A stretch of 64,000 nt of DNA, taken from NCBI GenBank assembly GCA_004369085.1, contig ML210236.1, forward strand, positions 47,946 to 111,945, given 5' to 3'. The notes below the pieces were generated by a model. It worked only from the letters and a program-made list of their open reading frames with translations. It did no database searches and was not told the DNA's origin. Source of the stretch: Coprinopsis marcescibilis. Lineage: Eukaryota; Basidiomycota; Agaricomycetes; Agaricales; Psathyrellaceae. Of this stretch, positions 46,229 through 58,110 are shown piece by piece; the stretch's first letter is position 1, and every line of letters starts with the position of its first letter. The position numbers were made by a program, and so were the translations under genes.

Positions 46229-48462
46229 ATGCTCCTTTCCGCGACTTTCAGACAGCTCGTGACGCTAACTGTGCTAGCGGCGAGTTCTGTACCAGTTCTC
46301 GTCGTTGCACAAGCCATGGGTCCGGTTGGAAATTTGAGAGTTAGCAATATTCGTGCCGCTCCTGATGGTTTTGACCGCCCGTACGTGCTATATCAATTCT
46401 ATGCATCCGCTGCTTGCTGAAACGGCTCTCAGAGTTATCGGTGTTAATGGGCAGTTCCCAGCGCCCCTCATCGCAGCGCAGAAGGGAGATGACTTCAGGA
46501 TCAATCTCGTTAATGATCTCGTCGATACGACGATGCTTCGCCAGACCAGCGTGGTGCGTTGGCTATTTATGGGAAGAATATGTCGATGCTAACTTTTCGT
46601 TTAGCATTGGCACGGTGTCTTCCAGCATGGAACTCCATGGATGGATGGCCCAGAGGGTGTTACTCAATGCCCGCTGCCGCAGAAGGGACAAACCTTTGGC
46701 TACCATTTCACCGCAGGGCAAGAAGCCGGAACGTATTGGTATCACTCGCACTACAGTATGTGGCCCTCTCCATTGACCTAGTCAACTCACGCTTATGCCT
46801 TTGGCAGAGACACAATACTGCGATGGTCTCCGAGGACCCATCGTTATTTACGACAATGACGATCCACACAAGGCACTATACGATGGTTAGCACCTTCAAT
46901 TGTTACCCCCATTATTGCCCCAACAACTGATTGAATCTCTATAGAGGATGATGAGAACACTGTTCTTACACTTGCTGACTGGTATGATTCTTCTATTTCT
47001 TTCAATAACTTTCCTCATTGCTGTCAATAGGTATCACCTCCAAGCACCCTCAATCCGAGGCGCGGCGCTTTCAGACGCGACTCTGATTAATGGCAAGGGC
47101 CGTGACCCTCTTCGACCTGACGTCGGTGAAATCCACACTGTCAATGTCGAGGCTACCAAGCGCTACCGAATCCGCCTGGTGTCCATGTCCTGCGACCCAG
47201 ACTACACCTTCTCCATCGACAACCACAACATGACAATTATCGAAGCTGACGGCCAGGCCACCGTGCCACACACTGTCCAAGAGCTCCGTATTTTTGCTGG
47301 TACGCGACATCTATCGTCTTCTTCTCTCCCGTTATTGATTTACTGCAGGCCAAAGGTACTCCATCGTCGTGGAAGCAAACGGGGCTGTAGGCAGTGCGCA
47401 TTGGATCCGAGCCATCCCCAACATCGGACGGGGCCAGCTCCCACGAATCTCAGGCGGGGGTGTCAACTCTGCCATCCTGCGTTACGCCGACCCTGCCAAC
47501 CCGAACGATACCAAGCTGCCCAACACCACGGCCACCAGGGAGCCAATCAAGCTTTTCGAGAAGGACCTACATGCACTGCTGAACGCTGAGGCACCTGGGG
47601 GTAGCGCTAAGGCTGACGAGGTGATCCCGATCAAGATGTCGTTCACCGGTGGCCTGTGGAGGATCGATGGACAGTCTTGGCCTCACCAGGAAGAGCCGCT
47701 TATGGTCAAGCTCATGAACAATGTTCCTCCCAAGGACCTTGGATTGCCGGAACAGCTGATGAAAGTCCTCCCCAGGGGCAAGGTTGTTGAGATTCGAGTC
47801 GAAGCGCTGAGCACCGGTGGTCCCGTAAGTTCTTACCCTCCCTCGCCGCATGCACTGCCCCTAACATTATTCTACTTTGGATTTACCATTCAGCATCCTT
47901 TCCATTTGCACGGAGTGAGTGATATACATTGATTTAGTTATCTAATTCCCTATTTATCATTCGTTCGGAACAGCATGCATTCAGCGTGATCAAGAGCGCC
48001 AATGAGCCTGCTAGTTCTGAAAACTATGTGAACCCTGTTCGTCGCGATGTCGTCAGCACGGGCTTGACCGCAGAGGGCGCTGATGGAGTGACCATCATCC
48101 GATTCACCACCGATAACCCTGGCCCTTGGTTCTTCCACTGGTGCGTCTCCTCCGTAACTGCCAATTTGCATCGAGCATCCGACTAACCTGTCGATCAATC
48201 TAATATACAACAGCCACATTGAATTCCATCTTGATGGTGGACTTGGCATGGTATTCTTGGAAGCTCCGGAGGAGATTGCGGCCATGAACCCTCCTAGTGA
48301 GTCTGAATTGTCGGATGGGATGTGTCGTTTACTGACAGAGGGGTTCTAACAGCTGAATGGAACAAACTGTGCGAGGAGTTCAAGAAACTCACCCCCGAAG
48401 AGACGACTGTATCCATTGTCGCTAGGGGACTGCCTACCGCTGCTGCTCGTGCCTTGGTCTAG
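46229..48462 (+). CDS. Laccase / multicopper oxidase (laccase 2)
   Basis: Secreted laccase, a close relative of laccase 1. Exons that join in phase include 46229-46380, 46433-46553, 46605-46755 and one from 46808; further exons continue to TAG at 48460-48462. A long signal peptide ([20 protein letters not shown]) is followed by [12 protein letters not shown]. Copper motifs: [12 protein letters not shown], the WYHSHY-KTQYCDG block (split by an intron), HPFHLHG/HAF and [29 protein letters not shown] is nearly identical to laccase 1. The exon beginning [12 protein letters not shown] is undivided here, whereas laccase 1 splits it with an additional intron. Substrates are phenols, including lignin fragments or melanin precursors. 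It has its own TATA box and lies next to a secreted esterase gene. Confidence 0.93.
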
Positions 48463-48714
48463 CCATGGCAGTCAGATGACTTGATCGTAACGAGCCTCGA
48501 TGATTTCACAGAGGCATTTGCTTTCCCACTAGACCATTATATTCGATATGCCTCTTAGACGACTCCTTTTTACTATTTATGATACTTGTACATCTTTGTA
48601 AGCTTTGTAGTTTGCTGATAATTGGATTGCACCAAAGCGTTTAGTTTTTCTTCCGTCAAGGAGCACACTCAGCTGGCAGGGTCGTACAATGATGGCTTTG
48701 CAACTTGAATCACA

Positions 48715-51119
48715 TCAGCCCCTCGTCAATAGACGCCCGCCACCACTTCCATTCTTCGTTATGACTGTTCTACTACCACTGGCAGAAGCTCCTTCTAGCA
48801 AGTCCAAGTTCCACAGGAAGGAAATATCTACATTCAGAAGCTGATTGAGTTTCTTCAATAAAAAGAGATGGTGGAGCATGTACCTGAGGGAACTGAGGAA
48901 GGACTTTGTTCCAATAATCACACACCGCATCGACCTTGGCATGATCCCCCGCCAGGGCACCAGTCGTCAAAGTACCAAGCAGCGCAAGCGTCGAAGGATC
49001 CTTGCTGTCATACCGCCTCCACCCAGGAATCTGCGGCCCTGCGTCCGGATCTAACACACCATACCACATCGTATCCTCAGTTATTTCGCAGGGAAATCAG
49101 TGACGACAGACCTTTAACAAAGTTCGTCCACGCAGTCACCATCAAGTTCGAGATGGCAATCTGCTCGGGGGTAGCAGCGACATACGGCGGCGAGAGCACG
49201 ATCGTGCGCCAAGTGCCCATCACAAACCGCACGTCCGAGCCGTGGAACGCGCCGATGCGCACCCCGCGCGAGTTGAGGTTCCCCGCGACGTGGTCCCAGC
49301 GGTACCGCCACACGGGGAGCGCGAGGCCGTCGGTGCGGTGCGCGGCGAGGTTGCTGGCGAGGCAGAGCATGTGTGCGTCGCGCCACATTGCTGCAGAGGC
49401 GTTGTAGGCGGTGGGGTACTCTTCGGAGGGGACGGGGTAGAGCGTTTGGAGGGTGGGGGTGTGGGTGAATGGGAAATTGAGGTTGTTGCTTTTGCTAGTG
49501 GTTTGTTTGGTGGGTGTGTTGGGTTGGGCAGGATAGGGGAGAGTGGGGGGCTTACCTGTAAGCTGCGATATCGGCGAGGTAGGCGGTTGGTTCTCCTTCG
49601 ACGATGAGCGTTCCTTCGTCCTGCACGAAATGGTTATAGCATCAGAAGTGAAGATTGGGTGAGAGGGTAACCTGCCTTGTTCGTCCCAATTAGCAGTGGG
49701 ATGCGAGCGGTTTGACCCCGCTTCGTCTGTTTTACAAAACTTGACAAGCTTTATGAGAGAGGATATAAACCGACGTAGACCTAACCCAGTACGTACTCCT
49801 TCCATACTGTCACATTGTCCGTTACTGGTTGAAATTGCGCGTTGGTGTCGAGTAGCGTCCGCCGAACTTGGTCACCAGACTTTGTTCGCAGACAGTCAAG
49901 CTGTCCACGACCCGACGGGCAGTCCAGGGCGTCCGACACCTTTGTGAGTTCTTGGTTCTCTGGCCACATGGGCTGTAAAGCTGCACATGGCGTTCGAGTG
50001 ATTGATGGATGGCAACTTGGTTCTTGAAATACGAAATACGAAATGTTTACTCACTGTCTCCGCTCTGCATGATCGCTGCCCGAATCAAAGGTCTTCGACG
50101 GTATGCGGACATGTACAGATTCGTCATCTCTGAGCAGGGTTTTTTGATATATCACATCGACGACCTCGCAGGAAAGTGCGTACCTCCGCCAACGGATTCT
50201 CCTGTACAATAGCAGCACGCCCTGTGAGATCATCCACGAACAGGTTTTAGAGGAAGAGACCGTACCCCCAAGGGTGATCTTATCAGGGTCGCCCCCGAAC
50301 CGCCGTACATTCTCATGCAGCCATTCGACAGCAGCGCGCGTGTCGAGCAAACCGAGGTTCTGCGTCTTCCCCCGCCTCGCAATCTCCGACGCGTGTGGGA
50401 AGCCAAACAGCGAGAGGCGGTAGTTGTAGCTCGCGAACACAATTCCCTGTCACTTGTATCAGTATTTGATATCTGAGAAGACGGGGTTTGTGGGGGTGCG
50501 TCGACTTACTCGTGCTGCGAGGTATGTGCCGTCGATTTTGGGATCTGATGAGGCGCCGCTGTCGAAGCCTCCTCCGCTGGATGGGAGTGTCAGAAGTGTG
50601 CATGGGCATGTATATATGCCATATATGTGTGTGGTGAACGTACTGGGAGTAGATGTAGACTGGGAGGTTCGATGCGTTGACGGGTGCAATTATATTTATG
50701 CGCAGGCAGTCCTCGCTTTGTACGGCCGTCCCAGCACCTCCATCAGCTCTATACAATAAAAGGTTAACATATAGTACATCATTTAAAGTAGCATTGAATA
50801 GTAATCGCACTCGTACTTACCGTCCTTGTAAGCACGCTGGCCCGTAGGCCGAAGCGTTGAACACCCTGGTTGGATGTGGTATTACCCGCAGAGGGGGGTT
50901 CCACCGGTTCTTCCCAGCGGTGGTCTGGGCGAACGGGACACCGAGCCATTTGTGCAAGGGATGTGATGCTGTGATGGCATCGAGGACGCCTTCGACGAGG
51001 CCTGATGTCGTTCGCACCACCAATGGCGACCGTGACTCTCTGGGTGTGAACTCGGCTGCTGACACTTGGGTGCTGTGAAGAAGAAGTCCTAGGAGGATCA
51101 CGAGGTGGTGGAATACCAT
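48715..51119 (-). CDS. Secreted type-B carboxylesterase (COesterase, alpha/beta hydrolase)
   Basis: Secreted esterase of the carboxylesterase/lipase B family. It starts at the ATG at 51119 with a signal peptide (MVFHHLVILLGLLLHSTQVS), then VRTTSGLVEGV and HKWLGVPFAQ, SEDCLRINI, the GGGFDSGASS oxyanion region and VFASYNYRLSLFGFPH. The nucleophile elbow GGESVGG is split by an intron (variant of the usual GESAG). The acid is in GTNK-DEGT (also split), and the His in FHGSDVRFVMGT. It ends LLNVDISFLWNLD and a low-complexity tail. About nine introns join in frame. Family members hydrolyse lipids, aryl esters or feruloyl-type esters; the substrate cannot be told here. It is convergent with laccase 2, 252 nt apart. 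Confidence 0.88.
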
Positions 51120-52701
51120 TATCACCGGGTGGGGGTTGAGAATTTGTGAGGTTGATGTTGATCTGGATATATATAATGGTCGGCTACATGTCGGATTTCG
51201 GAGGGATGGAATTCAGGCTGGTGTTGGTTCTGAGAGTTCGAAGTGTTGGACTCTGGAGGGTTGGATGTTTAGTGTGGGATCATGGGTAGGGGGATCAGAA
51301 AATCTCGCTATGGTCCTTTATCCAGGACGATACGGAGCCTGGCAGACATACATGACATGAAAGTTGGCAGAAGATTTGGTCGCGCGAAGCTAAAGCCAAT
51401 AGCGCTCCGGTACCGCAACCTACTGGGGAGTTGCTAACTTTGTATTCCTTTTCCGGCGAGAGCGCTATGTACTTGCTGGACATCGTCCAAGTAAAGACGG
51501 AGCCTAGGAAGTGGAGCAGTTCGGGGACGAAGAGCATAGCGAACACGAAACGACAAGAACCCAAGAAATCGACGGCATCTCATCGGCTTGCGGAATGCGC
51601 CAAGACGCCGGCGACCTCCGAGCCTAACAAGGGCAAGGCGTTGCATACGTATGCAACGTGATCGGCAAGTCAAACCCGACGAGCCCGTTCTCGTCGGCCG
51701 CTGCTTTTTTACAGAGTACCGGCGCCTATCGATAGGCCCAAGGTTGATGGCACGAGGCCAGGGCACTCACTACCCACTGGCCCAGGGTGACCAGGGTTCT
51801 TTGGTAATTATAAATAATCGGAAGGTATGTATGGACTTACTTAAGTGGATGGATGGATGGGTAGATATGGTTCTGATGATAACCAAGTAATCGATAAGTA
51901 TCTTGACTACTATATGTGTCATGTGTCACAGTATCAGTCAGGCACACGGTACGCATGTGTATGAAAGGAAATGTTCCTACGTCTACGGAGAAGAAGAATC
52001 AACTTGGCAGGAAGCAAAAGGGCATTCGAGCCGATAGACTGTGAGTGAGTAAGGCTGGCGTCGACAATGAAAAAGGCGCTGTGGGGCCTATGTACGATGA
52101 GCTTTACGTTGGATCAGATGGAATTGGAGCAAGATTTCAACTCTCATGATCGAAGCCTAAACTTCGCGCTGCGCTATTAGTACTGGGGAACGTACAACGT
52201 ACATATGCACCAGAAGCAACTTTGGACTGCGGAAGATCCTTCCCAAGCGAAAGCCGCTCGTTTCTCCAGTTTATGTTGGGGATGTTGGGATCTTTATGTC
52301 CAGTACGATACGGGTTCCCAGGGGGGCATCCGTCTTAATCCGTCCATCAGAAACCCACGAGGAACTGGGCATGTACATACTTGGATTGGGCAATGAAGGA
52401 GGGGAGATAACCCGGCGTCCTTTTCCACCGGCCTAACACAATCCAATCCAAGGCTTTGATACCTACCAAGTTTGATGTGGCACACCGCTTGCAAAAGAGA
52501 CGCAAACAGTAAACAGCCCTTACCGGATCTATGGCCCTGGGCGCCCACCCATTTCGGGCCCTGGCAGTGATGGGGGTGTTCGAGTTAAAAGCTCCTTGTG
52601 GCTGGCGGCCTGGATGGGCGGTATGTTGTATATAAGCGAGGGGCGAGCGGTTTAGGCTCGAGTTCCCACCCCCCGTCAACCAGGTCGGACTATACTAGCT
52701 A
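51120..52701. other. Divergent intergenic stretch
   Basis: About 1.6 kb between the esterase and the membrane-protein gene. Open frames around 51431-51890 on both strands have no recognisable domain. A GATG/GATGG microsatellite lies near 51843-51862. Pyrimidine-rich promoter sequence lies just left of 52702. Confidence 0.45.
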
Positions 52702-55700
52702 ATGCTTGGGCGGCGCAGCCCTCGCTCTTCCTCCTCTTCCTCCTCTCTGGTAGTCTGCGCTGCGCTCTTGGTGCTGCAAGCAGTGCAAGTGGCGATGGCG
52801 AACGTCGTGCCGTTTATCGACCCGGTAAGTCATATGCGATCGATAAGCTGTTGTTTTTGCGTTGGTTAGGTTGGGTGCTTATGGGTTTGTGTGTGGGTTT
52901 GGGGGGTAGGGATTTAGCTTTCAGTATGACGATGGGCGCCAGGAACCCCTTCCTATCACCGGTGAGCGGCGCTGCGCGCGCATAACTGCTTGGCGTTGGG
53001 TTTTACTCACTCTTTTCTTTTTCTGCTTCCTTATTTCTTTCTTCGTAATTTGTTATTCGTGCTTTCGTTATTCGTTCGGATGGAAAGCGCAATGCGATAC
53101 TGTACGGCTGCGGTGGGGGCGGAATCGGGAGACAGGGTGAGTCTTCTTCTTATCTTCTTCCCTTCATTCGGCGCACCGTCGCTTGTGTGCGCGCGCAGCT
53201 CTGACCCTCCCCTCCCCCCTTTTTTTGCTAGACAATCGCCAATCGCGCCGTACACTATCCACGTGTTAACTTCGTTCGTCTCTTCTTTCTACTTCCGGGT
53301 GGGGGTAGTAACCTCGGTTGCTCTTGGTGGTGAATTATAGATCGGGCCCGACGCCGTTTATCATCCCAGCAGGGAATGGACCGACTTTTGTGCGTGCGCC
53401 CTTGTTTATTTCGGGTCTTTCTTCCGTGCTAAATCTTAAATTTTAATGGGTGTAGGACTGGCAGGTGCCGTTCCCGCCTCGGACGCAGGTGCGATTAACG
53501 GTGTTCACATGGCAGCAGCTTCCTAACCCCATTCCTTCCTTCCCTCTCTCGATCCCGATCCGCTGCACCCATACACATCTATCCCGTCCAACCGCTCCCA
53601 TTCCACTCCATTCGGTTCCTGCAACGCTTTAGTATCAAATCTGCATGGTGCGTCCCGTTTCTCCATGCTCTGCTCTGTGCTCTGAAGCCGAGACTGATGT
53701 GAAATTGGAAATACAGTTTGACGAGCAAGGCAGCTCGGGAGGGTGTCAGGCGATGTACACAGTGGTACCCCCGACGGGCACGGTTTCGTGTGCGAACGTG
53801 ACGAATGCGCAGCAGTTGAGCGCGAGTGTTGGGCCTATACCGCCCGGGAGCGATCGGTCGTTGCCGTTGGTTTCGCAGGTGCGTTTTCGTTTCGTTTTTG
53901 TTCGTTTTTGTGTTGGGGGTGGGGCTGGGAGGAAAAGAAAGAAAAAAAAGGAGCTGGGTGTGGAAAGAAAAAGAATGGAGTTTTTGGAGTTTTTTGGGTG
54001 GGTGTGTAGTGGGATGGTGCTGATTGGGTTGGTTTGTAGTGCTCGGATTTGACTGTGCGCCCGATTGACGGGACGCCGCCTTATACGCTATCGGTGAGTG
54101 CTCGTGCGTTTCTCGTTCTTTTTATCTTATCTTCTTTTGGTCTTTATTTATCTGTTCCATTGCTGTTGCGCGGTGACGTACGCGTGGGGTTGCGTAACTT
54201 ACCTTACCTTGCGCGCGGAGAAGATGGGGGCACGGAGCGGATATAGCTCGTGCTTCTTCGTCGGGGACGTGTTATCTGCATGGAGTTTGTCTCCTCCGTT
54301 CCCGTTCCCGATTCATTACGATTGTTACACCTTATTACGCAACACTTTTTTTTTTGGGTTGCTGTTTACGCCAACCCTTACTTCCAGGCGGATACAAGTA
54401 ACCGAAACTAACACTTCTTTGAAATTGTGATTGTAGATATACCCGAGCGGCCATGCGCCTGTGAATATCGTCTCCGCGGACTCGAGCGTCATCAGCTGGA
54501 CGGTTACTTTGGTGCGTTTCTTGTTACGCGCGTCGCGGAGAGGCAGAGCTGATTCGGATTGCTGGGTTTCGTAGGGGGAGGGCACGCCGTTTTTTATGGG
54601 TTTGGCTAGTGCGGATGGGAGGCGGTGGGTGAATGGGCCTGTTACTGTGCGAGGGGCGGGGTCGGATGGGTGTCTAGCGGGTGATTCCATGTGCGTTTCT
54701 TCTCTTCCCTTGTTTTACATTTCCTCCTACTCCCTTGATATAACGAGGAGACAGCTAACACGAACCTTTAAATGTAGTCCCAAATCGACGTTGACGGCGG
54801 CGGCGGCAGGTGGAAGCGTGGGCGGAGTGGCGTTGGGTGTCCTGCTCGGGATACTGGGGACGATATACGTCAAGCGGGTGAAGAAGCGCAGAGCGGCAGC
54901 TGCGGCGGGGGGCTATGAGAGCAAAGCGGGGAGCACGCGCGGGCCTGGGTCTGTGCACCCCTCCCTCCGCAACGGGTCGGTGCACCAGGGCTCAGTGCAC
55001 CACACCACGCGCGGTGGGGGCAATACACCCCCGGTGCCGAGTTTAGTGGGCAATGGGAGCTTTGTGGGCGGGCAGGGCCAGGCGGGCTACCCGCCGGGTT
55101 CGAGGCCTGGTACGCCACCGCTCTCGCCGGGCTCGAGGAGTGCGTTCACGCTGCGCACGAATAGGAGCCATCCGACGTTGAGGAGCGGGGCTGCTGCTGG
55201 GGCTGCGGGGGACCGGTCGGTGATTGAGCCGTTTGATGCGAGGGAGGTGGGGAGTGTGTTGTCGGGGTCGAGTTATTTCCCGATGGATAGTAAGAGTTCG
55301 AGGAGGCCGGGGCATGTGAGGCAGGATAGTGATCCGCGTGTGGGGGGTGTGGCTGCGAGTGGGCTGCCGAGCCATATGCGGCAGGGGTCGGTGAATACGC
55401 AGGGGTCGAGTTCGTTGGGGACGCATGTTACTGGGTCCGGGGGCTCGAGTTCGCCGTTGATTGGGGGTGGGGGTGGGGGGAGTGTGGTTAGTGGGCATGA
55501 GGGGAGTGTCAGTGCGAGTGGGAGTGTGAGTGCAAGTGGGAATGGGAATGGGACTGGGAATTCGAGGCGGGGGTCGAGGAATTCGAATTCGAGGGTGTCG
55601 AGGGCGCCGACGTATGTGAGGCATGTGCCACCGTCGCATAGGAGTGTGTCGGATGTGTTGATGGATGATGCGTCGATGATTGCGGGGACTACGGTTGGGA

Positions 55701-55780
55701 GGGAGGAGGAGCTGCCGATGTATAATAGGGAGCCGATGGAGGAGGAGGTCTCGATTACGATGGGCCAGTATCAGGGCTGA
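52702..55780 (+). CDS. Type I single-pass membrane protein with Ser/Gly-rich cytoplasmic tail
   Basis: A gene of about ten exons. The ATG at 52702 opens a Ser-rich start and a signal peptide core (LVVCAALLVLQAVQVAMA), then short exons that join in frame: GFSFQYDDGRQEPLP, GSGPTPFIIPAGNGPTF, DWQVPFPPRTQ, FDEQGSSGGCQAMYTVVPP, CSDLTVRPIDGTPPYTL, IYPSGHAPVNIV and FFMGLASADGRRW. They suggest an extracellular beta-rich domain with conserved Cys. A membrane helix follows (GVALGVLLGILGTIYV) with a stop-transfer KRVKKRR, then a long tail rich in Ser, Gly and Pro ending MGQYQG. The architecture fits fungal wall-sensor-like or adhesin-like receptors; I do not recognise a named family. The tail exon is very GC-rich, so long antisense frames over it are artefacts. 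Confidence 0.82.
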
Positions 55781-56225
55781 TGAACTCTTTTATGCCATTT
55801 CACGCGTTTGGTCTCCTTTTTTACTTTCTTTTTTTTAAGTTATTATACAGCCTTTCTAAAATAACGTATCGTACACACTATCTACTCACGAGGCTACCAA
55901 GCGGTTTCCCTCTTTCGAATTCTCATTCTCGTCCGCTTGTTGATTTTTTAGTTTTTAGTTTTACATGCACATATTACTCTGAAAGCACGTAAACAATGAA
56001 CCCTGAACCCAGCTGTTCACACCGCAAATGCACAGCGGTACAGCCCTCGCAACTTGGCGCTCAAGGGTGTGGCGGCAATTCGGCGCGCACGGACACTGAT
56101 CGCAAAAGGCAGTGTATGTAATAAAGGGGCCCCACGCCATCACGCTCTCTCTCTCTCCACCCCTCTGCCCAATCTTCACCCACCCAATAACCAACCACTA
56201 ACCCCTCCCACAAGCAAGCAACAGA
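55781..56225. other. Intergenic, promoter of the penta-EF-hand gene
   Basis: About 445 nt, T-rich at the left (3' flank of the membrane-protein gene) and with a CTCTCTCTCTC run at 56146-56156 near the next start. No gene. Confidence 0.5.
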
Positions 56226-57707
56226 ATGTCCTACGGCGGGGTGAGTGCCTCTGTAGCCCTCGATCAGCCGCGATGAGTGCTGATCGTCCTTGTGATCGTC
56301 CCCCATCCCCCTGCTCCTCCTGATTATCTGCGTTTAATCGACATCTACGAACATCGACGGGCGGTGATGGGTTTGGTATTGCTGCTGCAGTATGGAGCAC
56401 CACCACCTGGTGGAGGATATGGAGCGCCGCCTGGGCCACCACCGGCTGCGGGCGGGTACGGCGGGTACGGTGCACCACCGCCTGCTGGGAACTATGGCGC
56501 GCCGCCCCCTGCTGCTGGGTACGGCGCAGCACCACCCGTGCGTATTCGCTGCTCGACCTCGTCTTGGATCTTGTGCTGATTACTTTGGACGCTGTAGGGC
56601 TATGGCGGTGGATTCCAAGCACCTGGAGGAGCCCGCCCTCCCCCACCTGGCGCAGACCCCCAGTGCGTACTACGTTTTATGTGCGGCGTTGTTGAAGCTG
56701 CTGACCATCGTGCTGTCTTTTCTTCTTTCTCTGCACCTCAATCGACGCGCTGTCTCTTTGGTCTCTGCACACCACGACATCCGATATCGCCTAATCGATT
56801 GCGATAACTATCACTCGCAGACTCTGGGGCTGGTTCGCCGCAGTCGACACGGACAGATCGGGAGTGATCAACGCACAAGAGCTCGGTAAGCACACCTTCC
56901 GCAACACCCTTATTGTTTCCTTCCCTTCCTCAGGCACACGCTGCCTAATTGGATCACATTAAATTATTGCTGTTATGAAACCCACTGATCTTGTTTCGTT
57001 TATAGAAAGGGCGCTTATCAATGGAGATTGGACTCGTGAGTTGGGTTTGTGGCAGTCCTACCACCGGCGCTGAATGGGTTGTAGCGTTTGATATTGACAC
57101 TGTCAAGATGTTGATGTCGATCTTTGTGCGTCCCCTCTCCCCTCTTTGGAGGCTCTCAACTGACGGAAAGTACAGGATGTGGACCGCAGTGGAACCATAG
57201 GCTTCAACGAGGCGAGTACCCGCGTGCATATATGCATCACTGAGCGACGTGCTAATGGGAATTTCTCCTCCAGTTTGCGGGTCTTTGGAAATACATCAAG
57301 GACTGGCAGAATGTGTTCAAGCATTTCGACAGGGATCGTTCGGGGTCCATCGACGGCGGTGAACTGCGCGACGCGCTCGCCCAATTCGGGTACAACCTCT
57401 CCCCGCCCCTTCTCGACCTACTCCAGAAGAAATACGGTAAGCAGCCCAGCCCCCCCTCTCTCTTATTCTTTATTTGCAGGGGCAAACGATAACTTACCGG
57501 GTAGATGCGAAAACGACGGGGAATAAAGCAAACCAAGCTGCTGTGCGTGCTGGACCTGCGCCTGGGATCTCGTTTGATCGGTTTGTGAGGGCGTGTGTGG
57601 TTGTGAAGCAGTTGAGTGAGAGTTTTGGAAAGTTGGATACGGATCGGGATGGGTGGATTCAGATTAATTATGATCAGTTTATGCATACTGTTTTGAGTTT
57701 GCCTTAG
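56226..57707 (+). CDS. Penta-EF-hand calcium-binding protein (ALG-2/peflin type)
   Basis: Cytosolic calcium sensor. The first exon is tiny (MSYGG, 56226-56240). A Gly/Pro/Tyr repeat region follows (YGAPPPGGGYGAPPG, AAGGYGGYGAPPP). EF-hands, spread over short exons: VDTDRSGVINAQEL, DVDRSGTIGFNEF, FDRDRSGSIDGGEL and LDTDRDGWIQINYDQF, with a fifth degenerate one near RAGPAPGISFDRFV. The C-terminus VLSLP and stop at 57705-57707 is usual for the family's dimerising last hand. In animals and yeast relatives act in vesicle traffic, ESCRT and stress responses. The introns include short ones of 50-60 nt. Part of the third EF-hand exon was copied in inverted form to 60.5-60.7 kb. Confidence 0.92.
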
Positions 57708-58110
57708 TGGGTTGGGTGGGTTGGAGAAGAATTGTGTAGTATCCTCGATTGGCGACTGAATAGTTCCTGCGATTTGCATTGTTATCGTTATCCTGTAAAT
57801 ATAACACGACCGTTTTTCTTCACTCGTTTGGGGCCTTTTTGAGGTTGGTGTGGTTGGGTAATGGGTTTGTGTCGTCGAGAATCAAGAATCAAGATGTATA
57901 TGGTAGATGTAGGTAGATGTAGGTAGCTCGAGAATCGATGTTCAAGATGTTCAAAATGTGACAGTCTGAGTGATGTATCGTATCGTGTCATATCATATCG
58001 TAAAATAAGCAGTCCAAAATGTGCGTGGTACCACAGCGCAACATAGATCAACATACCCTCCCTCCGTCCGTCCCATTTCACACTCGCAATCACACGCCCT
58101 ACGCCAGCAG
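57708..58110. other. Convergent 3' flanks
   Basis: About 400 nt between the stop codons of the penta-EF-hand and ubiquitin-like genes, with imperfect GATGTAGGTA repeats at 57903-57928. No gene. Confidence 0.55.

Noticed and set aside
55043..55639. 198-codon minus-strand Pro/Arg/Thr-rich frame
   Set aside because: Antisense of the Ser/Gly-rich tail of the type I membrane protein.
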